Below are positions 36,616-45,941 of a stretch of 64,000 nt of DNA, piece after piece. Position 1 is the stretch's first letter; each line of letters begins with the position of its first letter. The notes under the pieces are model-generated. The model had not been told where the DNA came from and made no database searches. It saw only the letters and a program-made list of their open reading frames with translations. The position numbers and the translations under genes were made by a program. Origin of the DNA: an uncultured Prevotellaceae bacterium (GTDB lineage Bacteria > Bacteroidota > Bacteroidia > Bacteroidales > Bacteroidaceae); contig CADASP010000009.1 in NCBI GenBank assembly GCA_902790625.1, forward strand, positions 62,001 through 126,000, given 5' to 3'.

Positions 36616-39162
36616 ATGGTAAGAACAATGAACACGCTTGCGCTGTGGATGCTATGCGCCATCAGCTTCACAGCCTCTGCTCAGAGCGTACGCGAGAAGA
36701 TTCGGCTCGACGAGGGATGGACGTTTGCCTTTGGGCATGCCGGCGACCCCGCCAAGGACTTCGGATGCGGCACGGAGTATTTCAACTATCTGACGAAGGC
36801 CAACTCAATACACAACGAGGGGCCCTACTCGGTGAAGTTCAAGGAGAGCCAACCTGCTGGCAAGGCTACTTGGCAGGAGGTGCGCCTGCCCCACGACTGG
36901 GTGACCACCCTACCCTACGCCCCCGGGGCCAGTCACTCGCATGGCTACAAGACGGTGGGCTATAAGTATCCCGAGACCAGCGTGGGATGGTATCGCAAGT
37001 GGGTCAACATACCCGCAGACGACCTGGGCAAGCACATCGCCCTGCAGTTTGATGGCATCTTCCGCAACGCTCGCGTATGGTTCAACGGATTCTATATGGG
37101 CACAGAGCCAAGCGGCTATGCCACACAGGTTTACGATGTTTCAGAATACGTCAACTACGGTGGCGACAACCTCATCTGCGTGCGGGCCGATGCCTCACTC
37201 GAAGAAGGATGGTTCTACGAGGGTGCAGGCATCTATCGCGATGCTTGGCTGCTCAAGTCGGCAGCGGTGAGCGTCGACCCCTTCGGCACCTTCGTCTATG
37301 CCGACTTGCAGAAGCCATTCCAGCAGGCCATCGTGCATGTAGAGACCGACGTCACCAACCACAGCCTCGACAAGCACCACTACACGGTGGAGCAGCGGCT
37401 GCTGGATGCCAACGGCCGTGAGGTGGCCAGCTGCAGCAGCGAGCAGAGCCAACTGGAATCGAAGGAGACACGCACCACACGGCAAGTGATGAGCGTGACG
37501 GCCCCGCATCTGTGGAGCACCACCGACCCCTACCTCTATCAGGTGGAGACCACGGTGAAAGCCGACGGGAAGGTGTGCGACGTCTACCATACGACGACGG
37601 GGCTGCGCACGGTCGACTTCGACGCTGACAGCGGATTCCTGCTCAACGGCGAGCAGCTGAAGCTGAAGGGTGTGAACATGCACCAAGACCATGCCGGCGT
37701 GGGAGCCGCCATTCCCGAGGCGCTCATGGCCTGGCGCATCAAGCAGCTGAAGGCATTCGGATGCAATGCCTACCGGGCCTCGCACAACCCGATGACGCCC
37801 GCCCAGCTTGACATCTGCGACCGCGAGGGAATCCTCGTCATCGACGAGAACCGTCTGGCGGGCATCAACACCGAGCACCTGAGGCTGCTGCAGAACATGA
37901 TCAAGCGCGACCGCAACCACCCCAGCGTCATCCTCTGGAGCAACGGCAACGAGGAATGGGGTATGGAGAACACCGTGCAGGGCCGACGCATTGCAGCCGC
38001 CATGCGCGAGCACACCCGCCAACTCGACCCCACGCGCCACTCCACCATAGCCAATGCCGGAGGCGGCGAGATGATAAAAGGGCTCGACGTGGTGGGCTTC
38101 AACTATATCGTGCAAAACGATGTTGACAACCGTAAGCGCCAGAACCCCACATGGAAGATTGTAGGCACTGAGGAGACCACAGGCTGCGGCACGCGCGGCG
38201 TCTATTTCGACGAAGCGCGTTCAACGTCCAATGTTCAACGTTCTTCGACGAGAGAAGCGGCAAAGCCGAGCGCACCGTCAAAGGGGCACATGGTCAGCAT
38301 GAACTATCGCCCCCAAAACTCAAATTCTGGGCCTCAAATCTTTAACGTCATCGAACGGGGATGGCAGTTCTATGCCGAGCGTCCCTGGGCGGCAGGACTG
38401 TTCTACTGGACGGGCTTCGACTACCGTGGCGAACCCAACCCCCTCAGCTATCCCGCCCACGACTCGGAGTTTGGCATCCTCGACTATTGCGGATTCCCGA
38501 AAGACGAGGCGTGGTATCTGAAAGCATGGTGGACTGACGAGCCTGTGCTGCACATTTTCCCCCACTGGAATCTTCAAGGGCACGAGGGCGAAGAAGTGGA
38601 GCTGTGGGCTTACAGCAACTGCGACGAGGTGGAGCTCACGGTGAATGGAAAGAAGCTGGGCCGACAGCAGATGCCAAAGAATGGACACCTGAAGTGGAAC
38701 GCCATCTATCAGCCCGGCAAAGTGGTGGCTACAGGATATAAGAACGGCAAGCGCATCATCACCGAGACCATCGCCACCACCCAACCTGCCGCAAAGGTGG
38801 TGCTGAAGGCCGACCGCACAGCCATCGCTGCCGACGGAGCCGACGTGTGCGTAGTAACCATCGAGGTGCAAGACCAGAAGGGGCGCGTCGTGCCTGACGC
38901 CTGTCAGATGCTCACCATCTGTCTGCAGGGCGAAGGGCGCATCCTCGGCGCAGGAAATGGCGACCCTGCCTACCTGGGAGAGGATCATCCGAAGGAACTC
39001 AACTGCCACGAGTTCAGCATACCCGCGTTCAACGGACTGGCACAGGTGCTGGTGCAGAGCCACCGCGCGCCATCACAGCTCAACCTCACATGCACGGCAC
39101 CACAATTGCAAGAGGGAAAGCTGAGCATCACCAGCCTCACCCCCGACCCCTCTCCAAAGTGA
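36616..39162 (+). CDS. Glycoside hydrolase family 2 (beta-galactosidase-like)
   Basis: 848 residues with a signal peptide (about 1-23, ending TASAQ). The GH2 sugar-binding domain (about 28-215, VRLPHDWV, VGWYRKWV, IFRNARVWFNGFYMG) is followed by an immunoglobulin-like domain (about 216-330) and the TIM barrel (about 335-620), with acid/base E446 in WSNGNEEWG and a probable nucleophile E519 or E520 in VGTEETTG. C-terminal DUF4982 and Ig-like domains end the protein. Residues about 535-556 (RSTSNVQRSSTREAAKPSAPSK) are an Arg/Ser-rich insert encoded by repeated GTTCAACGT words, and the last residues (LTPDPSPK) are encoded by the first half of an intergenic hairpin. Substrate is probably a beta-galactoside or similar; not provable here. 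Confidence 0.82.
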   Translation: MVRTMNTLALWMLCAISFTASAQSVREKIRLDEGWTFAFGHAGDPAKDFGCGTEYFNYLTKANSIHNEGPYSVKFKESQPAGKATWQEVRLPHDWVTTLPYAPGASHSHGYKTVGYKYPETSVGWYRKWVNIPADDLGKHIALQFDGIFRNARVWFNGFYMGTEPSGYATQVYDVSEYVNYGGDNLICVRADASLEEGWFYEGAGIYRDAWLLKSAAVSVDPFGTFVYADLQKPFQQAIVHVETDVTNHSLDKHHYTVEQRLLDANGREVASCSSEQSQLESKETRTTRQVMSVTAPHLWSTTDPYLYQVETTVKADGKVCDVYHTTTGLRTVDFDADSGFLLNGEQLKLKGVNMHQDHAGVGAAIPEALMAWRIKQLKAFGCNAYRASHNPMTPAQLDICDREGILVIDENRLAGINTEHLRLLQNMIKRDRNHPSVILWSNGNEEWGMENTVQGRRIAAAMREHTRQLDPTRHSTIANAGGGEMIKGLDVVGFNYIVQNDVDNRKRQNPTWKIVGTEETTGCGTRGVYFDEARSTSNVQRSSTREAAKPSAPSKGHMVSMNYRPQNSNSGPQIFNVIERGWQFYAERPWAAGLFYWTGFDYRGEPNPLSYPAHDSEFGILDYCGFPKDEAWYLKAWWTDEPVLHIFPHWNLQGHEGEEVELWAYSNCDEVELTVNGKKLGRQQMPKNGHLKWNAIYQPGKVVATGYKNGKRIITETIATTQPAAKVVLKADRTAIAADGADVCVVTIEVQDQKGRVVPDACQMLTICLQGEGRILGAGNGDPAYLGEDHPKELNCHEFSIPAFNGLAQVLVQSHRAPSQLNLTCTAPQLQEGKLSITSLTPDPSPK

Positions 39163-39343
39163 GAGGGGAGTATATAGTTCTGCCATTAGCTTTTCGACAG
39201 CAAGCCAATATGCTCCCCCCAAGGGGCTATTCTTTACACACATTTGCAAGAGTATTTCCACCGCTCTCCCCGCCCTTGTAAGGGGGGAGGGGTGTTCACG
39301 TACCGTTCGACCGCTCGGCCAGATTTGCCGCCCGAACGGCACC

Positions 39344-39412
39344 GTAGGGACGAACCTTGTGTCCGTCCGCGTGGGCAAATTGCTTGCGGACGGGCACAAG
39401 GTCTGTCCCTAC
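39344..39412. repeat. 27-bp imperfect inverted repeat (GTAGGGACGAACC type)
   Basis: Arms 39344-39370 and 39386-39412 match at 24 of 27 positions. The outer word GTAGGGAC and the middle CACAAGGT/ACCTTGTG are the type of dispersed hairpin seen repeatedly in Bacteroidota genomes. Confidence 0.75.
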
Positions 39413-39460
39413 CGAATGTACGCATGAATACGAATGAACGCACCCCGCTCAGTTGATTTT

Positions 39461-39528
39461 GAAAAACAGGGAAAAACAAAAAAACAGAAAAAAGTGTTTA
39501 TCTGTTTTTTTGTTTTTCCCTGTTTTTC
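39461..39528. repeat. 28-bp perfect inverted repeat, A/T rich
   Basis: Arms 39461-39488 and 39501-39528 pair perfectly across a 12-base loop; each arm carries a run of seven A or T and the word CAGGGAAAAAC. It could act as a terminator on either strand. Confidence 0.8.
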
Positions 39529-39549
39529 TAATAAGAATTACATACCCCA

Positions 39550-39575
39550 CTCAGTCGGATTTTCATCCGACTGAG
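39550..39575. repeat. 11-bp hairpin CTCAGTCGGAT
   Basis: Arms 39550-39560 and 39565-39575, loop TTTC, extended outward by CCCC/GGGG after one mismatch. Confidence 0.7.
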
Positions 39576-40372
39576 CGGGGGCACCTGTGGTGAACGGAGT
39601 TGTTACGAAATAGAACACCCGACAGCTAAAAACCGGAAAGAATGTCAAAATCTTTCAAAATAAAATTTGTTCACGATTTCGATGCAATCTGGAGCGAAAA
39701 AGGCCCGTTTGGGAGCATTGTTCAACCCTCGTTAGATGGTGAACTGAGGGGGAAAAGCCAAATTTTTGCACACACGCCATGGTTTTGTGCACGTTTTTAG
39801 CCCGTATTTGGTGCCTTTTCGCGGTTTTTTAAGCACGCCGAAAAATAAAACGGCAACGCCAAATTTTTTTTCGGCGTTGACTTTTTGAAGCCAGCGATGC
39901 CCATTTTTCGTTAAAATCAGCCCAATCGGCTGAATGACAATCATTTGGCAAACCTTCTCAAAACTCGAAAATTTTCGACCAAAAGTTTTTCCGCGCAAAA
40001 TTTTTGAATTATGGAGGGGTTAAATGGCCATTTTGTCAATATCTTTCACGTCTCCCCATCCTGTCAGGTCACTTCCGCTTTTGAACAATATGGTTGCCCT
40101 ATTTGACGTTCTCTTGAATCAAAAAAGTAGCTAATAGTTACAAGCCCCCCCCAGCCTCTCCTCGTAAGGGCAGGGTTCAAGAGGGGAGTGACTGCGCATT
40201 GTTTTTGGGTTGTTTTTTAGTGGGAAAGGGGTTTCGGAGTGCACTCGTGTATATAAAGATTAGCCCAAGGGGGTGGCGTGGGGTGGAGCTTCTGGCGTTG
40301 CTTTTCGGGTCGGGCAGGTGGGTAATTTCTTTTTTTTAGCACAAAAGTCGGTGGGGATTGAAAAAAAAGTAG

Positions 40373-40380
40373 TAACTTTG
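40373..40380 (+). promoter_or_regulatory. -7 box of ileS
   Basis: TAACTTTG, 33 bases ahead of the chosen ATG at 40414. No -33 box at the proper distance; a TTG is only 12 bases upstream. Confidence 0.55.
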
Positions 40381-40413
40381 CACCCCAAAACGAGAAAGCT
40401 TCATATAAACGAC

Positions 40414-43400
40414 ATGACAAAGCAATTCCCCGAACACAACGGACTGAACCTGCCACAGGTGAACAACGAAATTCTTGAGAAATGGAAAAGCGAGGACGTG
40501 TTCCACCGCTCCGTGGAGGAGCGCGAGGGCTGCCCTCAGTTTGTATTCTACGAGGGGCCTCCCTCGGCCAACGGCCATCCCGGCATTCACCATGTGCTGG
40601 GCCGCGCACTGAAGGACACCTTCAACCGCTATAAGACCATGCAGGGCTTCCAGGTGAAGCGCAAGGCTGGATGGGACACCCACGGACTGCCCGTGGAGCT
40701 GAGTGTGGAGAAAGCACTCGGCATCACCAAGGCCGACATCGACAACCCGGAGTCGCCGCGCTACATCTCGACAGAGGACTACAACAAGAAGTGCCGCGAA
40801 AACGTGATGACCTACACCCGCGAATGGCGTGAGCTGACTGAGCGGATGGGCTACTTCGTCGACTTGGACAACCCCTATATCACCTACGACAACAAATACA
40901 TCGAGACGCTGTGGTGGCTGCTGAAGCAGTTCTACCAGAAGGGTCTGCTCTATAAGGGCTACACCATTCAGCCCTACAGTCCCGCCGCCGGCACCGGACT
41001 GAGCAGCCATGAGCTGAACCAGCCCGGCTGCTACCGCGACGTGAAGGACACTACCTGCACCGCCCTCTTCAAGGTGAAGGGCGGGCTGCCTGGAGATTCT
41101 GGAGCCTCCGAGTGGGGACCGTTGTATTTCCTGGCCTGGACCACCACGCCGTGGACGCTGGCCGCCAACTCGGCCCTCTGCGTAGGTCCGAAGATTGACT
41201 ATGTGGCGGTGGACACCTACAACCCCTACACGGCCAAGCCCATCACCATCATCCTGGCCGAGGCCCGTCTGGCCGCCTATCTGGCTCCCGAAGGAAACAT
41301 CACCGACGGCGGCGAGATGCCCGAATACAAGAAAGGCCAAAAGTTCATGCCCTATCGCATAGTGGCCCACTACAAGGGTGCCGACCTGGTGGGCATGAAG
41401 TACGAGCAGCTGATGCCCGCCATCAAGCCGATGACCGACGGAGCCTTCCGCGTCATTCCCGGCGACTATGTGACCACCGAGGATGGTGCCGGCATTGTGC
41501 ACATCGCCCCGAACTTCGGTGCCGACGACGCCTTCGTGGCCAAGCAGGCCGGCGTGCCTCCCATCGTGCTCATCGACAAGAAGGGCAACGAGCGCCCAGT
41601 GGTGGACTTGCAGGGCAAGTACTACAACATCGACGACCTCGACCCCGACTTCGTGAAGGAGCATGTGAACGTGGCGGAGTGGCAGAAGTTTGCCGGGCGC
41701 TACGTGAAGAACGCCTACGACGAGACGCTCACCGACAAGGACGAGACGCTCGACATCAGCATCTGCATGGACCTGAAGGCACAGGACAAGGTGTACAAGA
41801 TAGAGAAGCACGTGCACAACTATCCCCACTGCTGGCGCACCGACAAGCCCGTGCTCTACTATCCGCTCGACTCGTGGTTCATCCGCAGCTCGTCGATGAA
41901 AGAGCGCATGAGCGAGCTGAACAAGACCATCGGCTGGCACCCCGAATCGACAGGCAGTGGCCGCTTTGGCAACTGGCTCGACAACCTAAACGACTGGAAC
42001 CTCTCGCGCTCGCGCTTCTGGGGCACACCGCTACCCATCTGGCGCTCGGAGGAGGGCGAGGAAATCTGCATTGGCTCCATAGAAGAACTCTACAACGAGA
42101 TAGAGAAGGCCGTGGCAGCAGGAGTGATGGAGAGCAACCCATTGAAGGAGAAGGGCTTCGTGCCCGGCGACATGAGTCAGGAGAACTACGACCGCATCGA
42201 CGTGCACCGCCCCTACGTGGACTATATTAAATTGGTGTCGCCCACGGGCAAGCCCATGAAGCGCGAGGCCGACCTCATCGACGTGTGGTTCGACAGCGGC
42301 TCCATGCCCTACGCACAGCTGCACTACCCCTTCGAGAACCGCGAACTCATCGACGACCGAAAGTTCTATCCCGCCGACTACATCAACGAGGGCGTTGACC
42401 AGACACGCGGATGGTTCTTCACCCTGCACGCCATCGCCACGATGATATTCGACTCGGTGTCGTTCAAGAACGTGGTGTCAACCGGTCTGGTGCTCGATGC
42501 CAAGGGCGACAAGATGTCGAAGCACAAAGGCAACGTGGTGAACCCCTTCGAGATGATTGAGAAGTACGGCTCGGATGCCGTGCGCTTCTACATGATGACC
42601 AACTCAGAGCCGTGGGACAACCTGAAGTTCGACCCCGAGGGTGTGGCCGAGGTGAGCCGCAAGTTCTTTGGCACCCTCTACAACACCTACTCCTTCTTCG
42701 CCCTCTACGCCAATGTCGATGGCTATGTTCCCGCTGATACATCTGTCGTGGCATCACCACAACCAGCACAGCGCCCCGAAATCGACAGATGGATCCTCTC
42801 CTGCCTGAACACGCTGGTGAAGCGGGTGACGGCCGAGATGAACAACTTCAACCCCACGCGAGCCGGGCGCTTCATCGACAGCTTCGTGAACGACGACCTC
42901 TCAAACTGGTATGTGCACACCCAGCGCAAGCGCTTCTGGGGAAAGGACATGACCGACGACAAGCGCTCGGCCTACGACACGCTCTACACCTGCCTGATGA
43001 CCGTGGCCAAGCTCATCGCACCATTTGCACCATTCTTTGCCGACCAGCTCTACCACGACCTCGGTGGACAGAAGGACTCGGTGCATCTCGACACCTTCCC
43101 CACAGCCGACGATGCAATCATCGACACCGACCTGGAAGGACGCATGGAGATGGCGCAGAAAATCACGTCGATGGTGCTGGCACTGCGCAAGAAGGTGAGC
43201 ATCAAGGTGCGCCAGCCCCTGCAGTGCATCATGGTGCCAGCCACCGACGAGCAGCGCCACTACATAGAAGCCGTGAAGCAGCTCATTCTGAACGAAGTGA
43301 ACGTGAAGGAACTGAAATTCGTGGAGGGACAAGGCGTGCTGGTGAAGAAGGTGAAGTGCAACTTCCGCGTGATGGGCAAGAAGTATGGCAAGCTGATGAA

Positions 43401-43857
43401 GAGCGTTGCCGCTGCTGTAGATGCCCTGTCGCAGGAACAGATTGCGGAGCTGGAAGCCAAGGGAACCATCGCCGTCGTGGCCGAAGGACAAGAGCTGACA
43501 GTGGAGGCTGCCGACGTTGACATCATCAGCGAGGACATCCCCGGCTGGTTGGTGGCCAACGAGGGGGCACTCACAGTGGCACTCGAAGTGGAGGTGACCG
43601 ACGAGTTGAGAAACGAGGGAATGGCCCGCGAACTCATCAACCGCATACAGAACATACGCAAGGAGAGCGGACTGGAAATCACCGACCGCATCGTGGTGAC
43701 CTTGGGCCCCAACCAAGCCATGGAGATGGCAGTGGCAGCATTTGGCGACTATGTGAAGACACAGGTGCTGGCCAACGACATCCGCATCGAGGAGAACGAC
43801 GGACAGGAGGTGGACTTCGGAGAGTTCACACTGAACATCAAGATTGCAAAGAGTTGA
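40414..43857 (+). CDS. ileS: Isoleucyl-tRNA synthetase
   Basis: Charges tRNA-Ile, with editing of valine. 1147 residues from ATG 40414 (MTKQFPEHNGLNLP); the frame is open 47 codons upstream but that part overlaps the promoter. The HIGH-type signature is GHPGIHH (54-60), KMSKH is at 700-704, and the CP1 editing domain lies between about 185 and 440. The length and the eukaryote-like layout (long C-terminal region without a zinc finger) are those of the type 2 IleRS, the form naturally less sensitive to mupirocin; that is inference from length and architecture. Confidence 0.95.
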   Translation: MTKQFPEHNGLNLPQVNNEILEKWKSEDVFHRSVEEREGCPQFVFYEGPPSANGHPGIHHVLGRALKDTFNRYKTMQGFQVKRKAGWDTHGLPVELSVEKALGITKADIDNPESPRYISTEDYNKKCRENVMTYTREWRELTERMGYFVDLDNPYITYDNKYIETLWWLLKQFYQKGLLYKGYTIQPYSPAAGTGLSSHELNQPGCYRDVKDTTCTALFKVKGGLPGDSGASEWGPLYFLAWTTTPWTLAANSALCVGPKIDYVAVDTYNPYTAKPITIILAEARLAAYLAPEGNITDGGEMPEYKKGQKFMPYRIVAHYKGADLVGMKYEQLMPAIKPMTDGAFRVIPGDYVTTEDGAGIVHIAPNFGADDAFVAKQAGVPPIVLIDKKGNERPVVDLQGKYYNIDDLDPDFVKEHVNVAEWQKFAGRYVKNAYDETLTDKDETLDISICMDLKAQDKVYKIEKHVHNYPHCWRTDKPVLYYPLDSWFIRSSSMKERMSELNKTIGWHPESTGSGRFGNWLDNLNDWNLSRSRFWGTPLPIWRSEEGEEICIGSIEELYNEIEKAVAAGVMESNPLKEKGFVPGDMSQENYDRIDVHRPYVDYIKLVSPTGKPMKREADLIDVWFDSGSMPYAQLHYPFENRELIDDRKFYPADYINEGVDQTRGWFFTLHAIATMIFDSVSFKNVVSTGLVLDAKGDKMSKHKGNVVNPFEMIEKYGSDAVRFYMMTNSEPWDNLKFDPEGVAEVSRKFFGTLYNTYSFFALYANVDGYVPADTSVVASPQPAQRPEIDRWILSCLNTLVKRVTAEMNNFNPTRAGRFIDSFVNDDLSNWYVHTQRKRFWGKDMTDDKRSAYDTLYTCLMTVAKLIAPFAPFFADQLYHDLGGQKDSVHLDTFPTADDAIIDTDLEGRMEMAQKITSMVLALRKKVSIKVRQPLQCIMVPATDEQRHYIEAVKQLILNEVNVKELKFVEGQGVLVKKVKCNFRVMGKKYGKLMKSVAAAVDALSQEQIAELEAKGTIAVVAEGQELTVEAADVDIISEDIPGWLVANEGALTVALEVEVTDELRNEGMARELINRIQNIRKESGLEITDRIVVTLGPNQAMEMAVAAFGDYVKTQVLANDIRIEENDGQEVDFGEFTLNIKIAKS

Positions 43858-43910
43858 TAAGGAAAAGGACTTAGCCTACAGTGTTCATAGAAATGATTTG
43901 GAGTTACTGG

Positions 43911-44003
43911 AGTTGTAGGAGTACAGGAGTTCAGACGATAGTTTTATTGTCAGAGGATGACATGATGCGGAACTATTGTCAGAACTCCTGTACTCCTGCA
44001 ACT
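43911..44003. repeat. 22-bp inverted repeat after ileS
   Basis: Arms 43911-43932 and 43982-44003 pair with one mismatch; the word GGAGT recurs several times in the left arm. Possible terminator or part of the reiterated-word set. Confidence 0.65.
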
Positions 44004-44046
44004 TCTGCAACTTCATGAATAATTCAAGTTAGATACCAAATCGAAA

Positions 44047-44838
44047 ATGAAGAGATTTCCCTTGCTGATGCTGATATGCCTGATACTGGCTATCGTGTGC
44101 GAGGCCGCCCCACGCCGCAAGAAGGTGGTGCGTCGACGGGCCACACCACGCCGCGCTGTAAAGTATGTGGCTCCGACGCCCGTGAAGCGGAGCGTCCACG
44201 ATGCCGACCCCTTCCATGCTTGCGAAGACACCTGCTCGCATGTGCATGGCATCGACGTGAGCCACTATCAGAACGAGGTGTTCTGGAATGCGGTGGGCGA
44301 CGACACCAACATGGCCTACGTCTATCTGAAATGCACCGAGGGCAAGGACAACCAGGACCCGCTCTATCTGCGCAACATCGAGATGGCCCACAGCCACGAC
44401 CTGAAGGTGGGCAGCTACCATTTCTTCAGGCCAAAGGTGAACCTGAGTCTGCAGATACACAACTTCAAGGCGCAGTGTCTGCCTGCCGAGCAAGACCTCA
44501 TCCCCATGCTCGACGTGGAGAACGATGCCGGGATGCCCACCGAGCAGTTCTGCGACTCGCTGACGAAGATGCTCCACCTGATGGAGGAGGCCTACCATCA
44601 GAAGCCCCTCGTCTACACCTACCGCAACTTCTACAACAAGCACCTGCAAGGCCGGCTCGAAGGATATCCGCTCATGATTGCCATGTATAGCGACGAACAG
44701 CCGGAACTGGCCGACGGACGCGACTACATCATCTGGCAATACACCTGCAAAGGACGGCTGAGCGGAGTGAAAGGCGACGTGGACAAGAGCCGCATCATGG
44801 GCAACCACACTCTAAAGGAAATCTACTATGTCAGATAG
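44047..44838 (+). CDS. GH25 lysozyme (muramidase)
   Basis: 263 residues. A signal peptide (about 1-20, ending VCEA), a basic low-complexity linker (21-55, Arg/Lys/Pro rich), then a GH25 domain beginning HGIDVSHYQ (68-76) with the catalytic pair D156 and E158 in MLDVEND. GH25 enzymes cleave the MurNAc-GlcNAc bond of peptidoglycan. The gene overlaps the next by 11 bases, so the two are translated as a unit. Role could be own-wall turnover or attack on competitors; no immunity protein is obvious. Confidence 0.9.
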   Translation: MKRFPLLMLICLILAIVCEAAPRRKKVVRRRATPRRAVKYVAPTPVKRSVHDADPFHACEDTCSHVHGIDVSHYQNEVFWNAVGDDTNMAYVYLKCTEGKDNQDPLYLRNIEMAHSHDLKVGSYHFFRPKVNLSLQIHNFKAQCLPAEQDLIPMLDVENDAGMPTEQFCDSLTKMLHLMEEAYHQKPLVYTYRNFYNKHLQGRLEGYPLMIAMYSDEQPELADGRDYIIWQYTCKGRLSGVKGDVDKSRIMGNHTLKEIYYVR

Positions 44839-45232
44839 AAGCAACAGCTGGACCACCTCCATCATCGTGGGCACCATCATCGCCCTCATCGGAATCCTCA
44901 CAGGACTCTACATTGCCGACAACGCACGCCAGCAATTGGCGGCGGCAACACAGCAGACCGAACAGCAGGAGACGGGCACAGAGAATAGTGCTTCCCCCAC
45001 CCCACAGCCCAAGGCGGCCACCCTCGACGAGCTGCCGCCACTCGACCCTATGGAGCCAGAAGCCGAAGTTCCTGCACCAGCCGAAGAGCCGCAGGAGGCA
45101 ACACAGGCCGAAGATCCAGCCGAAGAGCCGACAGCCACCCCACAAGAGGAGGAGCAGGACACCTTTGAGGAGGTGACGCCAGAGGAGCTGGAGGAACTGA
45201 CACCAGAGCAGACAAACGACACAGTGGGATGA
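44828..45232 (+). CDS. Single-span membrane protein with acidic Pro/Glu/Thr tail
   Basis: 134 residues: N-terminal membrane helix (about 10-29, IIVGTIIALIGILTGLYIA), then a tail made mainly of Glu, Pro, Ala, Thr and Gln (35-134), certainly disordered and predicted outside the cytoplasm. It starts inside the last codons of the GH25 gene. No family recognised; such tails often span the periplasm or interact with the wall, which suits its partner. Confidence 0.75.
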   Translation: MSDRSNSWTTSIIVGTIIALIGILTGLYIADNARQQLAAATQQTEQQETGTENSASPTPQPKAATLDELPPLDPMEPEAEVPAPAEEPQEATQAEDPAEEPTATPQEEEQDTFEEVTPEELEELTPEQTNDTVG

Positions 45233-45313
45233 GGCACCAATGATGCCTCTCCCTCTTTTTTTAGATGATTTGTATGAGAGCAGACATTGAATAATTAAAA
45301 ATACAACCTAACA

Positions 45314-45685
45314 ATGAAAAAGATTTCGTTCTTTGCTATGGCCGTATGTTTCGGTCTGGTGATGGCTTCGTGCAACGACAGCAAGAAGCAGGGTGGCGAA
45401 GCCGCTACCGAAGAAAACGTTGAGGCCACTGCAGTGACCGCCGATGATGCCGAGGTCGCCGTAAAGGCCTACGAAGAGTATTTTGCGAAATACGACGACC
45501 TGCAGAAGCGCAGCGAGGCTGGCGAGGATGTCATAGACGAATTGATGGAGCTGCAGGTGCAGGTGTTGGACATCTCAGATCAGCTGCTAAAAACGGAGAG
45601 CCTTCGCAACCCCGAACAGAATGCTCGCGTGAAAGACATCGACGAAAAGATCGATGCCTGGAAAAAGAAGATCTTGGGAGAGTGA
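45314..45685 (+). CDS. Small lipoprotein with helical body
   Basis: 123 residues: lipoprotein signal peptide with lipobox VMASC (Cys at 20), a short acidic linker, then a helical domain from about residue 42 to the end (AYEEYFAKYDDLQKRSEAGED, LMELQVQVLDISDQLL). Resembles the small Bacteroidota lipoproteins of the DUF6591 kind, but I am not certain. Third in the GH25 unit (81-base gap), followed by a strong terminator. Confidence 0.75.
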   Translation: MKKISFFAMAVCFGLVMASCNDSKKQGGEAATEENVEATAVTADDAEVAVKAYEEYFAKYDDLQKRSEAGEDVIDELMELQVQVLDISDQLLKTESLRNPEQNARVKDIDEKIDAWKKKILGE

Positions 45686-45706
45686 GCGAAGAGGAGGAAA
45701 AAGAAA

Positions 45707-45748
45707 TGAAAGGGACAATAGTTTTGGCTTAAACTATTGTCCCTTTCA
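45707..45748. terminator. Bidirectional terminator, 18-bp perfect stem
   Basis: Arms 45707-45724 and 45731-45748, loop TGGCTT, between convergent genes. The word GAAAGGGACAATAG is shared with the hairpin at 53857-53911. Confidence 0.82.
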
Positions 45749-45792
45749 CTTCTGCGGATGAAGTCGGCTCACTCCCTTTCACTCCCTAAATA

Positions 45793-45921
45793 TCATAGCG
45801 CCTCGTCGTCGGGGCGTTCAGTGCGATGCTTCAGCGGGGGCAAGTGACGTTGGCGCCGCAGGAATGCCTCCCGCCGTTCCTCATAATCTTGCTGGTGCTT
45901 CTCCAAATATCCGTCGGCCAT
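45793..45921 (-). CDS. 42-residue conserved-type small protein
   Basis: Reads MADGYLEKHQQDYEERREAF and ends in TERPDDEAL, after the start at 45921. The pattern MA-D/N-x-YLEK followed by a Glu/Arg/Lys helix matches tiny Bacteroidota proteins found at many loci (often misnamed dehydrogenase). It starts 20 bases after the DUF4270 gene stop on the same strand, so it is probably its cotranscribed neighbour. Function unknown. Confidence 0.55.
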   Translation of the reverse strand: MADGYLEKHQQDYEERREAFLRRQRHLPPLKHRTERPDDEAL

Positions 45922-45941
45922 CGCGCTTTACTGCTTCACGC

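Larger units (their letters stand above)
39163..40413. other. 1.25-kb gene-free stretch rich in inverted repeats
   Basis: The hairpin CCCCTCTC/GAGAGGGG (39147-39168) straddles the GH2 stop. Then come the three inverted repeats listed separately, an AT-rich stretch (39590-40130) carrying the GGCGTTGAC word family near 39840-39900, a further CCCC/GGGG hairpin (about 40143-40195) and the ileS promoter. A minus-strand 88-codon frame at 39732-39998 is the only sizeable one, with no start signal and no family I know. No tRNA or other RNA gene is apparent. Confidence 0.7.

Noticed and set aside
39732..39998. An 88-codon minus-strand frame in the gene-free stretch
   Set aside because: It contains the dispersed GGCGTTGAC word, has no promoter or recognised family, and its base use looks like the surrounding AT-rich DNA; kept only as a remark.
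40336..41940. A 534-codon minus-strand frame opposite ileS
   Set aside because: Shadow of the high-GC codon bias of ileS, with no domain or start signal.
44047..45685. Toxin-immunity system (GH25 with two small proteins)
   Set aside because: A secreted GH25 enzyme with a membrane protein and a lipoprotein is suggestive, but there is no delivery domain, and neither small protein looks like a lysozyme inhibitor; ordinary wall turnover is simpler.
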